In this document: positions 1 to 4,802 of the stretch, one piece after another
Position numbering within the stretch: position 1 is the first letter of the stretch
How the letters are laid out: each line of letters starts with the position of its first letter
From: Bacteroidetes/Chlorobi group bacterium ChocPot_Mid
GTDB taxonomy: Bacteria > Bacteroidota > Ignavibacteria > Kapaibacteriales > UBA2268
Direction: 5' to 3'
DNA: 5,137 bases
NCBI GenBank assembly: GCA_003731675.1
Contig: RCNQ01000198.1
Coordinates: 1-5,137, forward strand
Made by a program: the position numbers and the translations under genes
The notes under the pieces: model-generated
Told to the model about the DNA's origin: nothing
What the model saw: only the letters and a program-made list of their open reading frames with translations
Database searches by the model: none

Positions 1-49
1 GATTTTTTACCACAAAGTTCACAGAGATTTTTACACAGAGTCCACAAAG
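1..49. repeat. Imperfect duplicated unit built on CACARAG
   Basis: Two imperfect direct copies of a unit of about 24 bp lie side by side. The first starts at 1 and the second at 26; each begins GATTTTT(T)A and continues into two CACARAG heptamers 9 bp apart. The four heptamers are at 11-17 (CACAAAG), 20-26 (CACAGAG), 34-40 (CACAGAG) and 43-49 (CACAAAG). The array may continue beyond the left edge. It contains no open reading frame and no good hairpin. From memory, runs of CACAGAG/CACAAAG are common in intergenic DNA of many bacterial genomes, but no function is known to me. Confidence 0.6.
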
Positions 50-65
50 AGAGTATGTCTGAGTG

Positions 66-110
66 TGATTTATGGGATTTTTGTGATTTATATGATTATT
101 ATGATTGCAT
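66..110. repeat. Five-unit 9-bp degenerate tandem repeat
   Basis: Five consecutive 9-bp units fit without gaps: TGATTTATG (66-74), GGATTTTTG (75-83), TGATTTATA (84-92), TGATTATTA (93-101) and TGATTGCAT (102-110). The last unit is the most diverged. The consensus is close to TGATTTATG. The exact period despite sequence drift suggests an old tandem expansion rather than chance AT-richness. No protein or RNA gene is visible in it. Confidence 0.6.
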
Positions 111-118
111 TACTTTTG

Positions 119-144
119 TTCTGTCTTCTGTCTTTCTGTCTTTC
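119..144. repeat. TTCTGTC tandem repeat, 7-8 bp units
   Basis: TTCTGTC occurs at 119-125 and 126-132, then as TTTCTGTC at 133-140, followed by a partial TTTC at 141-144. The tract is pure pyrimidine apart from the G in each unit. Read on the minus strand it forms a purine-rich 3' flank of the ispH transcript. It has no dyad symmetry and so is not a conventional terminator. Confidence 0.6.
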
Positions 145-150
145 AAATAT

Positions 151-178
151 CGTAATTCGTAATTGTTAATTCGTAATT
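151..178. repeat. Four-unit heptamer repeat CGTAATT overlapping the ispH 3' end
   Basis: Four gapless 7-bp units: CGTAATT (151-157), CGTAATT (158-164), GTTAATT (165-171) and CGTAATT (172-178). The ispH stop codon (TAA on the minus strand, 166-168) falls in the only variant unit, and the unit at 172-178 is inside the coding region. The last residues of IspH, roughly I-T-N, are therefore encoded by the repeat. Heptamer tandem repeats (STRRs) are known from filamentous cyanobacteria; the comparison concerns form only. Confidence 0.7.
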
Positions 179-1056
179 TTCTCAAGAATTTTATCACGAA
201 CAAGCTCCATATACCATTGTGGTGTGCTTGTTGCACCGGTGATACCCACACTATTAGCATTCTTCAGCCAATCGAAATCTATTTCGCTATGGTCTTCAAT
301 GAAATATACCTTGTCGTTAACAGACTGGCAGACATGATATAAACTCTTACCATTTGATGAACTTCTTCCTGCAACAAAAATCACTACATCGTTTTGCTTA
401 CAAAACTCCCTGAGATTGTCTTCTCTTCCATAGACAAAATGACAAATTGTATCTTTTGCAAGAAACTGTTCTTTGAGCTCTCCTTCATCAATTAATTCAG
501 TTACTCTTTCTTCAATAGCTTCCTTGATTTTATGAAAAGTTGGTTTGTCCATTGTTGTCTGACTGAACAGAATCGTTCTTTTGTTGAAATCAATTTTCTC
601 AAGTGCCTGTTCAACACTTTGAATTACAATAACATTACCATTACATACACCTTTTAATCCGATAACTTCTGCGTGGTCTTCTTTCCCAAAGACTACAATC
701 TGCCATCCATCAAGATAATGTTTCTGAATCCTTTTTTGCAATGCAGTAACAAGGGGACAGGTTGCATCAATAATTTCAATTCCAAGTTCTTTGGCTTTCT
801 GGTAAGTTTCTGGTGGTTCACCGTGAGCCCTGATAATAACTTTAGCACCTTTATGTGCAAGTCTTTCAAAGTCCTTATGGGTTATACTTTTCAAACCGAT
901 ATTTTCCAATCTTTCTGCTTCCTTTGGATTGTGAATAATCTGTCCAAGAACAAAAATATTACCATCTTTTGCTTCTTCCAGACTTTTTTCCGCTATATCA
1001 ATTGTTCTTACTACACCCCAGCAAAATCCGGAGTTGTTATCTATATTTATTTTCAT
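166..1056 (-). CDS. ispH: 4-hydroxy-3-methylbut-2-enyl diphosphate reductase
   Basis: This is IspH (LytB), the [4Fe-4S] enzyme of the last MEP-pathway step, which reductively dehydrates HMBPP to IPP and DMAPP in the cytoplasm. All three cluster cysteines are visible: Cys12 in GFCWGV, Cys100 in DATCPLV and Cys205 in DTICHF. Also present are the substrate-site residues His42 (GQIIHN), His78 (RAHGE), His128 and Glu130 (DHAEVIG), the SQTT motif near 165-168, S-S-N at 233-235 and the late GATSTPQ motif. The ATG at 1054-1056 gives 296 residues, normal for the family. It is preferred over a TTG at 1066-1068 because a GGAG at 1063-1066 lies 6 nt upstream and would be inside the coding region if the TTG were used. 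The cmk stop is 1 nt upstream, so translation is probably coupled. The extreme C-terminus is formed by a heptamer repeat. Confidence 0.96.
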   Translation of the reverse strand: MKINIDNNSGFCWGVVRTIDIAEKSLEEAKDGNIFVLGQIIHNPKEAERLENIGLKSITHKDFERLAHKGAKVIIRAHGEPPETYQKAKELGIEIIDATCPLVTALQKRIQKHYLDGWQIVVFGKEDHAEVIGLKGVCNGNVIVIQSVEQALEKIDFNKRTILFSQTTMDKPTFHKIKEAIEERVTELIDEGELKEQFLAKDTICHFVYGREDNLREFCKQNDVVIFVAGRSSSNGKSLYHVCQSVNDKVYFIEDHSEIDFDWLKNANSVGITGATSTPQWYMELVRDKILEKITN

Positions 1057-1057
1057 T

Positions 1058-1729
1058 TTATTCTCCAATTATTTTATTAGCTAAATCTATTATTAAATCA
1101 CTTTGTTGTTGAATAGTTAAGTTAGATGTATCAATCTCAATTGCATCGTCAGCTTTTCTTAATGGACTTATTGAACGTTGACTGTCGTAATTATCCCTGG
1201 CAACAATCTGTTGTTTTATTTCTTCAACAGTTAATTCAATTCCCTTTTCCCTTAATTCCTTTGTGCGACGTTCAGCCCTTGCATTTTCATTTGCAATTAA
1301 AAATATTTTAAGTTCAGCATCAGGGAAAACAACCGTACCAATATCCCTGCCATCTAATACAACGGCACCATTTTTACCTAATTCTCTTTGCATTGCAACC
1401 AACTTTTCTCTGACACAACCAACAGCACTAACGGGACTAACATTTTTAGTTACTTCAGGTAATCGAATATCATCACTTACATCAACTCCATTAAGAAATG
1501 TTCTCTGACCAATTGAAGTATTGTGAATATACACGGATATTTCATTAATTAACTTACATAAATTTGTATCATTTAATTCAGTTCCGGAACGTAACCATGC
1601 GAGAGTAACGGCACGGTACATAGCACCGGTATCAATGTAAATATAACCTAATTTTTCAGCTACAATCTTAGCGGTTGTAGTTTTTCCAGAGCCCGCAGGT
1701 CCATCTATAGCAATTTTAATTCTTTTCAT
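1058..1729 (-). CDS. cmk: Cytidylate kinase
   Basis: Cmk phosphorylates CMP and dCMP to the diphosphates with ATP, recycling pyrimidine nucleotides in the cytoplasm. At 223 residues it has the usual length. The N-terminus carries the P-loop GPAGSGKT (residues 10-17), followed by the DTGAMYR motif (33-39) involved in nucleotide monophosphate binding. A VLDGRDIGTVVFPDA block lies at about 124-138. The LID/C-terminal signature RDxxDSxR at 178-185 is diagnostic of bacterial CMP kinases. The ATG (1727-1729) shares its A with the upstream TAA (TAATG), and there is no Shine-Dalgarno, so initiation most likely depends on ribosomes finishing the HAD-phosphatase gene. ispH follows after 1 nt. No key residue is missing. 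Confidence 0.96.
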   Translation of the reverse strand: MKRIKIAIDGPAGSGKTTTAKIVAEKLGYIYIDTGAMYRAVTLAWLRSGTELNDTNLCKLINEISVYIHNTSIGQRTFLNGVDVSDDIRLPEVTKNVSPVSAVGCVREKLVAMQRELGKNGAVVLDGRDIGTVVFPDAELKIFLIANENARAERRTKELREKGIELTVEEIKQQIVARDNYDSQRSISPLRKADDAIEIDTSNLTIQQQSDLIIDLANKIIGE

Positions 1730-2439
1730 TATTCAGTATTTAATAAGTTTTTAATTGTGCAAATTGTTAATTCTAAATCCTTAAAATCATTCAAAACACA
1801 ATCAGGTTTATACAAAAAAAGTTCGTTTGCACTAAAATTACCAGTTGCGACGGCTAATACAGGTAAATTATTTGATTTTGCACATTCAATATCTCTTGGT
1901 GAATCACCAATTAATAATGTATTTTTCTTATCAAATATATTAAAACCGACAAAATCATTAGCTCTGTTTATTGCGATAGGAGGTAAAAGATTTCTATCGT
2001 CTTTATCTGAACCGAAAGCGCCAAATTGGAAAAATCCTTCAAGATTGAAAGCTCGTAGTTTAATATATGCGTTTTCGATAAAATTACCTGTTAGTAATCC
2101 TAAGAGAAAATCGGGATGAGTATCAAAATAGGTTATCAGTTCACGAATATTAGGTAACAAGAGCATGTATTCAGAAGTGCAGTATTTTTCAAAATCTTTA
2201 CTGATTGATGCCCAGACTTTAGGTAAATTAGCAATCAACTTAGATGAATCCAGATTGATTTTATTAGCAATATCTTTCAAGATTTGCAAGTCAGTCATAC
2301 CTGAAAAATCAGGCATAATGGATAAAGGGACATCTTTACCGAAAACTTCCTTAAGCATTTTTGCAAAAATCTCTTTGGAATGATATTGCCTGAACTTAAG
2401 AATAGTGCCGTCGATATCGAATAAAATGAGATATTTCAT
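1729..2439 (-). CDS. HAD-family hydrolase, phosphoglycolate phosphatase-like
   Basis: This is a 236-residue haloacid dehalogenase-superfamily phosphatase, predicted cytoplasmic. Motif I is FDIDGT, with nucleophile Asp8 and acid/base Asp10. Motif II is Thr117 in LLTGN. Motif IV is GDSPRDIECA, with Asp179 and Asp183 as Mg2+ ligands. Lys127 in the A-x-I-K-L segment may be the motif III lysine, although this is less certain. The alpha-helical insert at about 15-95 between motifs I and II is a type C1 cap, as in phosphoglycolate phosphatase and beta-phosphoglucomutase. The substrate cannot be read from sequence. Phosphoglycolate, which arises from oxidative DNA breaks, would suit the upstream ssb, but that is inference. 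The start is 9 nt after the ssb stop with no strong Shine-Dalgarno, and the stop overlaps cmk by 1 nt. Confidence 0.88.
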   Translation of the reverse strand: MKYLILFDIDGTILKFRQYHSKEIFAKMLKEVFGKDVPLSIMPDFSGMTDLQILKDIANKINLDSSKLIANLPKVWASISKDFEKYCTSEYMLLLPNIRELITYFDTHPDFLLGLLTGNFIENAYIKLRAFNLEGFFQFGAFGSDKDDRNLLPPIAINRANDFVGFNIFDKKNTLLIGDSPRDIECAKSNNLPVLAVATGNFSANELFLYKPDCVLNDFKDLELTICTIKNLLNTE

Positions 2440-2448
2440 TTAACTTAA

Positions 2449-2877
2449 TTAAAACGGAACATCATCTTCCATTGGTTCATTAACAGAAGCAACTACATTT
2501 TCATCTATATAACTCTTATCAGAATCCGTTTCTGAATGACCATCCTTAGGAGTTAGAAGAATCAAATTATTTGCGACTACTTCTGTGAAATATTTAGTTG
2601 TTTTGTCTTTATCTTCGTAAGACCTCGTTCTAAGCCTCCCTTCAATATAAACCTTGCTGCCTTTTCTCAGATAGTCCCGAGCTATTTCTGCAAGTCTATT
2701 CCATAAAGATACATTGTGCCATTCTGTTAAATCCTGCCATTCACCATTCTTATCCTTGAAAGTTTCAGTTGTTGCCATTCTAAAAGATGCGACAGGTGTC
2801 CCATTTGGTGTAGTTCTGAATTCGGGGTCTGCACCCAAATTTCCGAGAAGTGTTACTCTGTTTAATGATTTTGCCAT
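2449..2877 (-). CDS. ssb: Single-stranded DNA-binding protein
   Basis: SSB coats single-stranded DNA during replication, recombination and repair, usually as a homotetramer. The 142-residue protein has an N-terminal OB fold (about 3-112) opening with NRVTLLGNLGADPE. Aromatic residues W47, W53 and W59 are candidates for base stacking, and a VYIEGRLRTRSY strand lies at about 76-87. A short acidic, disordered linker (about 113-135) leads to the acidic tip M-E-D-D-V-P-F (136-142), the docking peptide for partner proteins such as RecQ, PriA or exonuclease I. The linker is short compared with E. coli SSB. The ATG has an AGAGG (2883-2887) 5 nt upstream. It appears to be the first gene of the block running to ispH. 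Confidence 0.95.
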   Translation of the reverse strand: MAKSLNRVTLLGNLGADPEFRTTPNGTPVASFRMATTETFKDKNGEWQDLTEWHNVSLWNRLAEIARDYLRKGSKVYIEGRLRTRSYEDKDKTTKYFTEVVANNLILLTPKDGHSETDSDKSYIDENVVASVNEPMEDDVPF

Positions 2878-2882
2878 GTTTA

Positions 2883-2887
2883 CCTCT
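2883..2887 (-). promoter_or_regulatory. Shine-Dalgarno of ssb
   Basis: AGAGG on the minus strand lies 5 nt before the ssb ATG at 2875-2877 and supports that start codon. Confidence 0.6.
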
Positions 2888-2901
2888 AATGTTAATATTT
2901 A

Positions 2902-2930
2902 CAAAACTTAACTTATTAAAAAAACATCAA
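2902..2930 (-). promoter_or_regulatory. Possible promoter of the ssb operon
   Basis: In the 66-nt gap before ssb, a TTG (2928-2930) precedes TAAGTTTTG (2902-2910) by 17 nt. This resembles the Bacteroidota -33 TTG / -7 TAnnTTTG arrangement, but the -7 box has one extra base and the spacer is shorter than the usual 19 or so. An AT-only inverted repeat (2913-2950) overlaps it. The upstream gene ends only 66 nt away on the same strand, so read-through into ssb is also possible. Confidence 0.3.
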
Positions 2931-2943
2931 TTATTCAAAGTTT

Positions 2944-3762
2944 TTAATAAAAAATTATCTGGAATCCGGCAGAAATATATCTGTCTTTTTCCTTGTAGAA
3001 CATACCGTGCATGCTTGGACCTGTATATCCATTAAGATTTAAGGATATACCGATGTTATCATAAGTAGGGAAGAAGAAACTCAATGCAACGGAATGAACA
3101 GGAAGGTAGGTCTGTTCATAACCTGTTAGCTTGAAATCATAAGCTAATTTAATATCAAGAAAATCCCTTGTGGAAGTACTTAATTTTTTTACAGGAAATT
3201 CAATTCCTAATTGAGGAATAATTTTATTCACATCTTTCGGAATGGTAGAAAAAACAAAATTTACTCCGGCGTAAGGTCTGAAACCTTCAACATCAGTTGT
3301 AACTACATAGTCAAAGAATTCTCGGCTGTAAACATAAGGTAGTTTTTCAAAAACGCCATTATTTGATAAGCCATCAACAAGGTGAGAGGATATGTGAGAA
3401 ATTCTCAAGCGTGAGGAAAAATCAAGACCTTTGTATTTGAATTTATTCGAGAAGTTTACTCCAAAAAAGTAATCTGAGGTTTCCACAGGGAATTTCATTC
3501 TTCCTTCGCTTCTTAATCTTGTATAGGTAAAAAAATCAGAACCGAATCTGATTTCTGTATCTTGATTTTTATATAATTCAAGCAGATCAACTGAGGTACC
3601 GATATCAAGCCGTAATTTTTCATCATGGAACTGATACATAGCACCGACTCGTGGTTCAAAAACGTTTGCTGATAATGGGGTAAAAAGTAATTTGTTTTGC
3701 GGGAATATATTTTGGTAACCAAAAAGGAAGAGCAGAGTTAATAATAAATACTTCATTTTCAT
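2944..3762 (-). CDS. Predicted outer-membrane beta-barrel protein, DUF1207-like
   Basis: This is an uncharacterised 272-residue protein. Residues 1-22 form a signal peptide: MKMK, a Leu/Phe-rich core, then F-P-Q before N23, the likely cleavage site. The mature part alternates polar and aromatic residues in amphipathic strands, with many Phe/Tyr and a C-terminal F-Q-I-I-F-Y, as expected for an outer-membrane beta-barrel. The segments FPVETSDYFFG (about 91-101) and RLRISHISSHLVDG (118-131) resemble what I recall of the DUF1207 family, notably its H-x-S-S-H-L-x-D core; this is recognition from memory. Function is unknown. A second ATG at 3754-3756 would still leave a signal peptide, and neither ATG has a strong Shine-Dalgarno. 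The leader (3763-3800) is almost entirely A and G, with GAAA repeats. The gene lies 54 nt behind tRNA-Pro and 66 nt before ssb. Confidence 0.75.
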   Translation of the reverse strand: MKMKYLLLTLLFLFGYQNIFPQNKLLFTPLSANVFEPRVGAMYQFHDEKLRLDIGTSVDLLELYKNQDTEIRFGSDFFTYTRLRSEGRMKFPVETSDYFFGVNFSNKFKYKGLDFSSRLRISHISSHLVDGLSNNGVFEKLPYVYSREFFDYVVTTDVEGFRPYAGVNFVFSTIPKDVNKIIPQLGIEFPVKKLSTSTRDFLDIKLAYDFKLTGYEQTYLPVHSVALSFFFPTYDNIGISLNLNGYTGPSMHGMFYKEKDRYISAGFQIIFY

Positions 3763-3816
3763 TATTTTCTATTCTTCTTTCTAACTTTCTTTCTTTTTAA
3801 TTTTTTTTTAATGCTG

Positions 3817-3891
3817 TCGGGGTGAGAGGATTCGAACCTCCGGCCCTCTGGTCCCAAACCAGATGCGCTAACCGGGCTGCGCTACACCCCG
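3817..3891 (-). tRNA. tRNA-Pro (anticodon UGG)
   Basis: A complete 75-nt cloverleaf can be folded by hand. The acceptor CGGGGTG pairs with CACCCCG. The D stem is GCGC/GCGC. The anticodon stem is TCTGG/CCAGA around loop TTTGGGA, giving anticodon TGG at 3854-3856. The variable loop is GGGCC. The T arm is GGAGG-TTCGAAT-CCTCT with one terminal G-U pair, and the discriminator is A. UGG can read all four proline codons with suitable wobble modification. The 3' CCA is not encoded, since CAG follows the discriminator, so it must be added after transcription. A promoter lies just upstream. Confidence 0.97.
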
Positions 3892-3906
3892 AGTAAAATA
3901 AGATTA

Positions 3907-3937
3907 CAAAAATACGAAAATTTATTTAAATAGCAAA
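3907..3937 (-). promoter_or_regulatory. Bacteroidota-type sigma-70 promoter of tRNA-Pro
   Basis: On the minus strand TTTG (3934-3937) is followed after exactly 19 nt by TATTTTTG (3907-3914). This is a perfect match to TAnnTTTG with the canonical spacing known from Bacteroidota. The -7 box ends 15 nt before the first tRNA base, leaving room for a short 5' leader removed by RNase P. The terminase-like gene ends 17 nt upstream of the box, so the tRNA need not depend on read-through. The same promoter may also serve the outer-membrane gene behind the tRNA. Confidence 0.65.
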
Positions 3938-3954
3938 TTTCTACAAATACTTAT

Positions 3955-4713
3955 TTATTTATCTTTGCCAGTGCGAGCTCGGTATTCCTCCAAATAATTG
4001 TCATCAGGTGAAGTGGGTTTGTCATATATGACTGACATTACATCTGTGTCTAAGTCATTGTCATCATCTGGGTTAAGAGTGAGGAAGCGTTCGATGGCAT
4101 CTTTGTCATTGTTATTTTCGTTATCATATTTGATGGCATCTTCGAAATAATTGATGAAGTGATTGTAGTCTTGGAATTGAGAGATTTTGAATTTTCTGCC
4201 AGAATCAATATTTTGTGAATCATCTTTGTTGATAATTATATCTTGTTTTAATTTTTCTAAAAAAATTTCATGATGTGGTACGAAATCAATAAGAGGATAA
4301 ATTTTTCGAGCGGTATCAACAACTTCGCGATAGAATTTTAATTTTTTGAAAATGATAGGGTTGGTAAATACAGAATCTGAACATTCCAGTAGGACTTTCA
4401 TGTTGTTGAAGAGTCGTTTAGCGACAGTAGAAAATTCCATTTTGATTAAAAATTTTTGAACCTCCATATCTCTGCAGTATTCAGCTAAACCAATTTTATG
4501 ATTTTGTCTGATGTATTCATCATAGGCATTTGCACGTTTGACCCAGTTCCATTTGGAACTATATCGGGCAATGGTTCTGATTGATTTGCCACAAACAGAA
4601 GCGACATAGCCATAACTTCTATCGCCAAGCATGTATAAATATTTTTCAAAGAGCATATATTCAGTTTCCGGTTCGTCTGGTTGCCGAGCCCAAATTTCAT
4701 TTTTTTGTTCCAT
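3955..4713 (-). CDS. Terminase small subunit-like helix-turn-helix protein
   Basis: Residues 8-67 of this 252-residue protein follow a pattern I recognise from phage terminase small subunits and related proteins: W-x-R-Q-P-x-E, then an AY-like helix, LGDRSYGYVA, GKSIRTIARYSSKWNWVKRA and AYDEYI. The VA...GKS..TI.RYSSKW stretch (37-55) is the expected DNA-recognition helix-turn-helix. In phages this domain binds the packaging site. The rest (68-252) matches nothing I know. It is helical and charged to about residue 200, then acidic and Asn/Asp-rich (D-D-D-N-D-L-D-T-D near 216-224), probably disordered. No signal peptide or membrane segment is seen. The ATG has an AGGAGA 7 nt upstream that lies within a leader hairpin. 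No large terminase, portal, capsid or integrase gene is nearby, so packaging is doubtful and a DNA-binding role in the host or in a decayed element is as likely. Confidence 0.7.
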   Translation of the reverse strand: MEQKNEIWARQPDEPETEYMLFEKYLYMLGDRSYGYVASVCGKSIRTIARYSSKWNWVKRANAYDEYIRQNHKIGLAEYCRDMEVQKFLIKMEFSTVAKRLFNNMKVLLECSDSVFTNPIIFKKLKFYREVVDTARKIYPLIDFVPHHEIFLEKLKQDIIINKDDSQNIDSGRKFKISQFQDYNHFINYFEDAIKYDNENNNDKDAIERFLTLNPDDDNDLDTDVMSVIYDKPTSPDDNYLEEYRARTGKDK

Positions 4714-4720
4714 AGTAATT

Positions 4721-4726
4721 TCTCCT
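4721..4726 (-). promoter_or_regulatory. Shine-Dalgarno of the terminase-like gene
   Basis: AGGAGA on the minus strand, 7 nt before the ATG at 4711-4713, is the strongest Shine-Dalgarno in the window. It fixes the start codon and is base-paired in the predicted hairpin at 4722-4752. Confidence 0.7.
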
Positions 4727-4752
4727 AATTTTTTTTAAGCGAAATTAGGGAG
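4722..4752 (-). promoter_or_regulatory. Leader hairpin that could mask the Shine-Dalgarno
   Basis: On the minus strand CTCCCTAATTT (4742-4752) is complementary to AAATTAGGAG (4722-4731) over 10 bp, with one bulged C, around a 10-nt A-rich loop. The 3' arm contains four of the core bases of the AGGAGA Shine-Dalgarno. The stem has only three or four G-C pairs, so it would be marginally stable and could open with heat, a bound protein or a passing ribosome. No promoter matching TAnnTTTG plus TTG is visible in the 89-nt gap above it. Confidence 0.4.
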
Positions 4753-4802
4753 GATAAATAGAACGAAAAGTAAACTATTTTTAAATGGTTTTTATTTTAT
4801 CT

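Noticed and set aside
1..49. CRISPR array
   Set aside because: The repeats are too short and imperfect, have no distinct spacers of uniform length, and no cas genes are present.
1066..1068. TTG as the ispH start, giving four extra residues
   Set aside because: The GGAG ribosome site overlaps this codon and is correctly spaced for the ATG at 1054-1056, which also gives the usual family N-terminus leading to Cys12.
673..1080. Open frames on the plus strand opposite ispH, cmk, the HAD gene and ssb
   Set aside because: They are antisense to genes with clear family motifs, and their translations look like low-complexity shadow frames with no recognisable domain or ribosome site.
3801..3809. Nine-T homopolymer as a phase-variation tract
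   Set aside because: It lies in non-coding sequence between the tRNA and the barrel gene, so slippage would not change a reading frame, and it is not placed between promoter elements.
3955..4713. A prophage or a complete phage packaging module
   Set aside because: Only one gene has phage character. There is no large terminase, portal, capsid, integrase or attachment-site duplication in the window, and the 3' part of the tRNA is not repeated elsewhere in it.
4764..4772. TACTTTTCG as a promoter -7 box for the terminase-like gene
   Set aside because: It differs from TAnnTTTG at the final G, and no TTG lies about 19 nt upstream.
4772..4791. Hairpin followed by T's as a terminator after the T9SS gene
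   Set aside because: The dyad pairs better on the plus strand, where there is no upstream gene. On the minus strand it has a C-A mismatch, only one G-C pair and no proper U-run.
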